NCBI GenBank assembly: GCA_949127695.1
Contig: CASBQH010000341.1
Coordinates: 1 to 8,904, forward strand
Source: Synechococcales cyanobacterium PMM_0073
GTDB taxonomy: Bacteria > Cyanobacteriota > Cyanobacteriia > Elainellales > Elainellaceae
DNA length: 8,904 bases
Direction: 5' to 3'
Part shown: one piece after another, positions 7,388-8,904 of the stretch
Layout: every line of letters starts with the position of its first letter
Numbering within the stretch: the first letter of the stretch is position 1
Translations under genes and position numbers: made by a program
Notes under the pieces: generated by a model
The model's database searches: none
The model's input: only the letters and a program-made list of their open reading frames with translations
What the model was told of the DNA's origin: nothing

Positions 7388-7429
7388 CTCACCTATTCTG
7401 GCTCACCTATTCTGGCTCACCTATTCGGG
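7388..7429 (-). repeat. Three-copy 14-bp tandem repeat carrying Shine-Dalgarno-like motifs at the cobI/cobJ junction
   Basis: The plus-strand unit CTCACCTATTCTGG occurs at 7388-7401 and 7402-7415, and with one change (T to G) at 7416-7429. Read in the gene direction it is CCAGAATAGGTGAG. Each copy holds TAG and AGGTGAG, a good match to the ribosome-binding consensus. The copy nearest cobI supplies its last two codons and its stop. The copy nearest cobJ supplies that gene's ribosome site and overlaps the alternative GTG start. The repeat fills the whole 35-base gap. Confidence 0.85.
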
Positions 7430-8164
7430 CTGCCACTGACTCGGAATCGAAATTAGGGCAAAGTAGGGCACTGCCGCTGGATCAACCTCGCGAATCGGCA
7501 GAATCCGCTGGTTGGGCATGGTGGCACGTTCAATATATTTAGCCCGATCCAGCAGGTTCAGCTGCTCTAGCACGGCGTAGACTTTGGCAAAATTGCGCCC
7601 CAGCTTTAAGATCACTGCCGCATCAGCCAGCGCCAGCTTTGCTTGCAGCAGCTCAGCCGAGAGCGTCCCTGGCAGCACCATAAACAGATCGTTGCGATAG
7701 GTCAATGGCGTCCCCAGCATAGCGGCATTGGCCATCACCGAGGAGACACCCGGCACAACTTCGGTGTGAAACCGCTCGCTCAAGCGCGTGAACAGATACA
7801 TGAATGTGCCGTAGAAAAACGGATCACCCTCGCAGAGAACCACCACATCTCGACCCGCCGCCAAATGCTCGGCCAGCGTCTCGGCAGCCTGATCGTAATA
7901 GGGCTGCGAAGATTGCTCTAGCTTAAACGGATACCAGAGCGGTACTTCAATTTGCTTAGGGCGCAGATAGCCCGCCACAATCGAACGCGATAGACTCTTA
8001 CCGCCATCTGAAACCGGATAGGCCACCACAGGAGCTGCCTGGAGTCGCCGCAGCGCCTTCACCGTCAGCAGCTCTGGATCGCCGGGACCGACGCCAATGC
8101 CGTAGAGCTTGCCAGCTGCCTGCCCAGTCGCCTGACCAGAAACCTGTTCAATGATCTGACTCAT
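7421..8164 (-). CDS. cobI: Precorrin-2 C20-methyltransferase
   Basis: A 247-residue cytosolic SAM-dependent methylase that adds the C20 methyl to precorrin-2 (CobI) or its cobalt form (CbiL), an early step of corrin synthesis. The family signature is clear: GIGVGPGDPELLTVKA at 22-37, CEGDPFFYGTFMYL at 111-124, VPGVSSVMANAA at 137-148, and a conserved KLGR near 187-190. The N-terminus has about 18 extra residues before GKLYGIG, with a Gly-Gln-Ala run (SGQATGQAAGK). The ATG at 8164 is well supported: GAGGAGGAG lies just upstream within the last codons of cobH, and the stop of cobH overlaps as ATGA. The stop codon lies in the tandem repeat before cobJ. The metal state of the substrate in this organism cannot be read from sequence. 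Confidence 0.94.
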   Translation of the reverse strand: MSQIIEQVSGQATGQAAGKLYGIGVGPGDPELLTVKALRRLQAAPVVAYPVSDGGKSLSRSIVAGYLRPKQIEVPLWYPFKLEQSSQPYYDQAAETLAEHLAAGRDVVVLCEGDPFFYGTFMYLFTRLSERFHTEVVPGVSSVMANAAMLGTPLTYRNDLFMVLPGTLSAELLQAKLALADAAVILKLGRNFAKVYAVLEQLNLLDRAKYIERATMPNQRILPIREVDPAAVPYFALISIPSQWQPE

Positions 8165-8790
8165 ATCTCCTCCTCTTTTGCTAATGCATTCACAGCCGCA
8201 GCAGCCATGGCACTGCCGCCTCGTCGCCCTTGCAGCGTGATAAACGGCACGCCCCGACTGGCCGCTGCCAGCTCTGCCTTCGACTCAGCCGCTCCCACAA
8301 ACCCGACCGGAAACCCCAGAATTAGGGCGGGCTTAGGGCAGCCTTCATCCAGCATTTCCAGCAGCCGAAACAGTGCGGTGGGCGCATTGCCAATTGCCAC
8401 GACTGCCCCAGCCAAATGCGGCAACCAGAGCGACATTGCAGCAGCAGAACGAGTATTGCCCAGCTGCTGCGCCAAGGCCGGAACTTCAGGCGCGTTTAGC
8501 GTGCAAATTACGGCATTGTGGGCAGGCAAACGCTTGCGGGTGATGCCTTCGGCCACCATCTGAGCATCGCAGAGGATGGGACAGCCCGCTGCCAGCGCTT
8601 TGCGCCCGACTGTGCCCGCCTCAGCTGAAGCCGCCAAATCGCTGACAATATCGGTCATGCCGCAGGTGTGGATCAGCCGCACAGCCACCGTGACCAAATC
8701 GGCGGGTAGCTGCTCCAGCTTGGCCTCAGCGCGAATCATGCTAAAGGAGCGGCGGTAAATTTCGTTGCCGTCTCGGATATAGTCCAGCAT
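8161..8790 (-). CDS. cobH: Precorrin-8X methylmutase (CobH/CbiC)
   Basis: A 209-residue enzyme that moves a methyl group from C11 to C12 of precorrin-8X (or its cobalt form), giving (cob)hydrogenobyrinate. The N-terminus MLDYIRDGNEIYRRSFSMIR is typical. His41 in HTCGMTD is the expected catalytic base. Further conserved blocks are CDAQMVAEGITRKRL (74-88), GNAPTALFRLLEM (134-146), LGFPVGFVGAAESK (158-171) and RGGSAMAAAAVNAL (190-203). The length matches the family. A longer frame begins at TTG 8814, but ATG 8790 fits the family N-terminus and has GGAGG nine bases upstream (8800-8804). The ATG overlaps the stop of the gene upstream (TAATG), and its own stop overlaps cobI (ATGA). Both imply translational coupling in one operon. 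Confidence 0.95.
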   Translation of the reverse strand: MLDYIRDGNEIYRRSFSMIRAEAKLEQLPADLVTVAVRLIHTCGMTDIVSDLAASAEAGTVGRKALAAGCPILCDAQMVAEGITRKRLPAHNAVICTLNAPEVPALAQQLGNTRSAAAMSLWLPHLAGAVVAIGNAPTALFRLLEMLDEGCPKPALILGFPVGFVGAAESKAELAAASRGVPFITLQGRRGGSAMAAAAVNALAKEEEI

Positions 8791-8904
8791 TAGCGACTGC
8801 CTCCGCTGAGCCAAAGCTGAAGCTGCGCCACCGACTGCTGAGCGACAAACTCAGAGAAGGCAAGCTCGCGGAAGGGTTGGTGAGTCGCGCGATGCTGATT
8901 GTAA
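8790..8904 (-). CDS. C-terminal end of an upstream cob-operon gene, possibly cobG
   Basis: On the minus strand a frame is open from the window edge to TAA at 8790-8792, overlapping the cobH ATG as TAATG. Thirty-seven residues are visible, starting YNQHRATHQPFRELAFSEF and ending LQLWLSGGSR. The base composition and the tight junction suggest a real coding end, not chance. The stretch Y..HR....PFREL.F.EFV could be the C-terminus of a nitrite/sulfite reductase-type protein, which would make it CobG (precorrin-3B synthase), and cobG next to cobH is a plausible order. This identity is a guess from a short tail; the operon membership is much safer. Confidence 0.5.
   Translation of the reverse strand, partial: YNQHRATHQPFRELAFSEFVAQQSVAQLQLWLSGGSR
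8800..8804 (-). promoter_or_regulatory. Ribosome binding site that decides the cobH start
   Basis: GGAGG on the minus strand, nine bases before the ATG at 8790. It lies downstream of the TTG at 8814, so it can only serve the ATG. It sits inside the last codons of the upstream gene (Gly-Gly). Confidence 0.7.

Noticed and set aside
7386..7388. GTG directly before the cobJ ATG as its start
   Set aside because: The ATG one codon on is the better codon and has better spacing to AGGTGAG. The difference is one residue and cannot be fully settled.
7388..7429. A CRISPR-like array
   Set aside because: The 14-bp units are directly adjacent without spacers and sit across a coding end and a ribosome site.
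8791..8814. TTG at 8814 as the cobH start
   Set aside because: It adds eight residues not typical of the family; the ATG at 8790 has GGAGG at good spacing and overlaps the upstream stop.

Overview
This window looks like a chromosomal stretch from a cyanobacterium. The evidence is a cob cluster in the order cobH-cobI-cobJ with a CbiG domain fused to CobJ, a small-protein type that I associate with cyanobacteria (HTH followed by a conserved RSKPDF..W...DPD.IAWRY stretch), and one perfect HIP1 octamer (GCGATCGC). The lineage is an inference. No RNA gene, insertion sequence or CRISPR array is visible.

Layout, left to right. (1) Positions 1-591 hold the 3' part of a plus-strand gene for an HTH-like protein of unknown function; its start lies before the window. 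(2) Positions 617-865, minus strand, encode a small protein with a ribbon-helix-helix-like pattern. (3) Positions 866-1125 are an AT-rich divergent intergenic region with a 16-bp direct repeat at 22-bp period. (4) Positions 1126-1599, plus strand, encode a small glycine-rich, probably membrane-associated protein of unknown function. Its 3' end overlaps, on the opposite strand, (5) an AAA-type ATPase with a winged-helix C-terminus (1535-2617, minus), whose Walker motifs are degenerate. (6) Positions 2618-2845 are a divergent control region. They hold two near-identical palindromes 33 bp apart next to an extended -10 promoter, in front of (7) a large P2A-type (SERCA/PacL-like) cation ATPase (2846-5698, plus). 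(8) The right 3.2 kb is a minus-strand cobalamin operon: an upstream gene fragment (perhaps cobG), cobH, cobI, and a cbiG-cobJ fusion. The fusion converges on the cation ATPase gene with an 11-bp overlap.

The cob genes form a working unit. CobI methylates C20, the CbiG-CobJ fusion supplies ring contraction with C17 methylation and delta-lactone opening, and CobH performs the final methyl migration on the corrin ring. The junctions are tightly coupled (TAATG, ATGA). The exception is cobI-cobJ, where a three-copy 14-bp tandem repeat fills the gap and each copy carries a Shine-Dalgarno-like AGGTGAG. The cation ATPase has its own promoter and probable operators and is not clearly linked to the cob genes.

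The most unusual items are the paired palindromic operators at the cation ATPase promoter, which also argue for a start codon 63 bp downstream of the longest frame, and the repeat at the cobI/cobJ junction. I see no convincing complete novel system. The AAA ATPase, the small glycine-rich protein and the RHH-like protein are the least understood genes.
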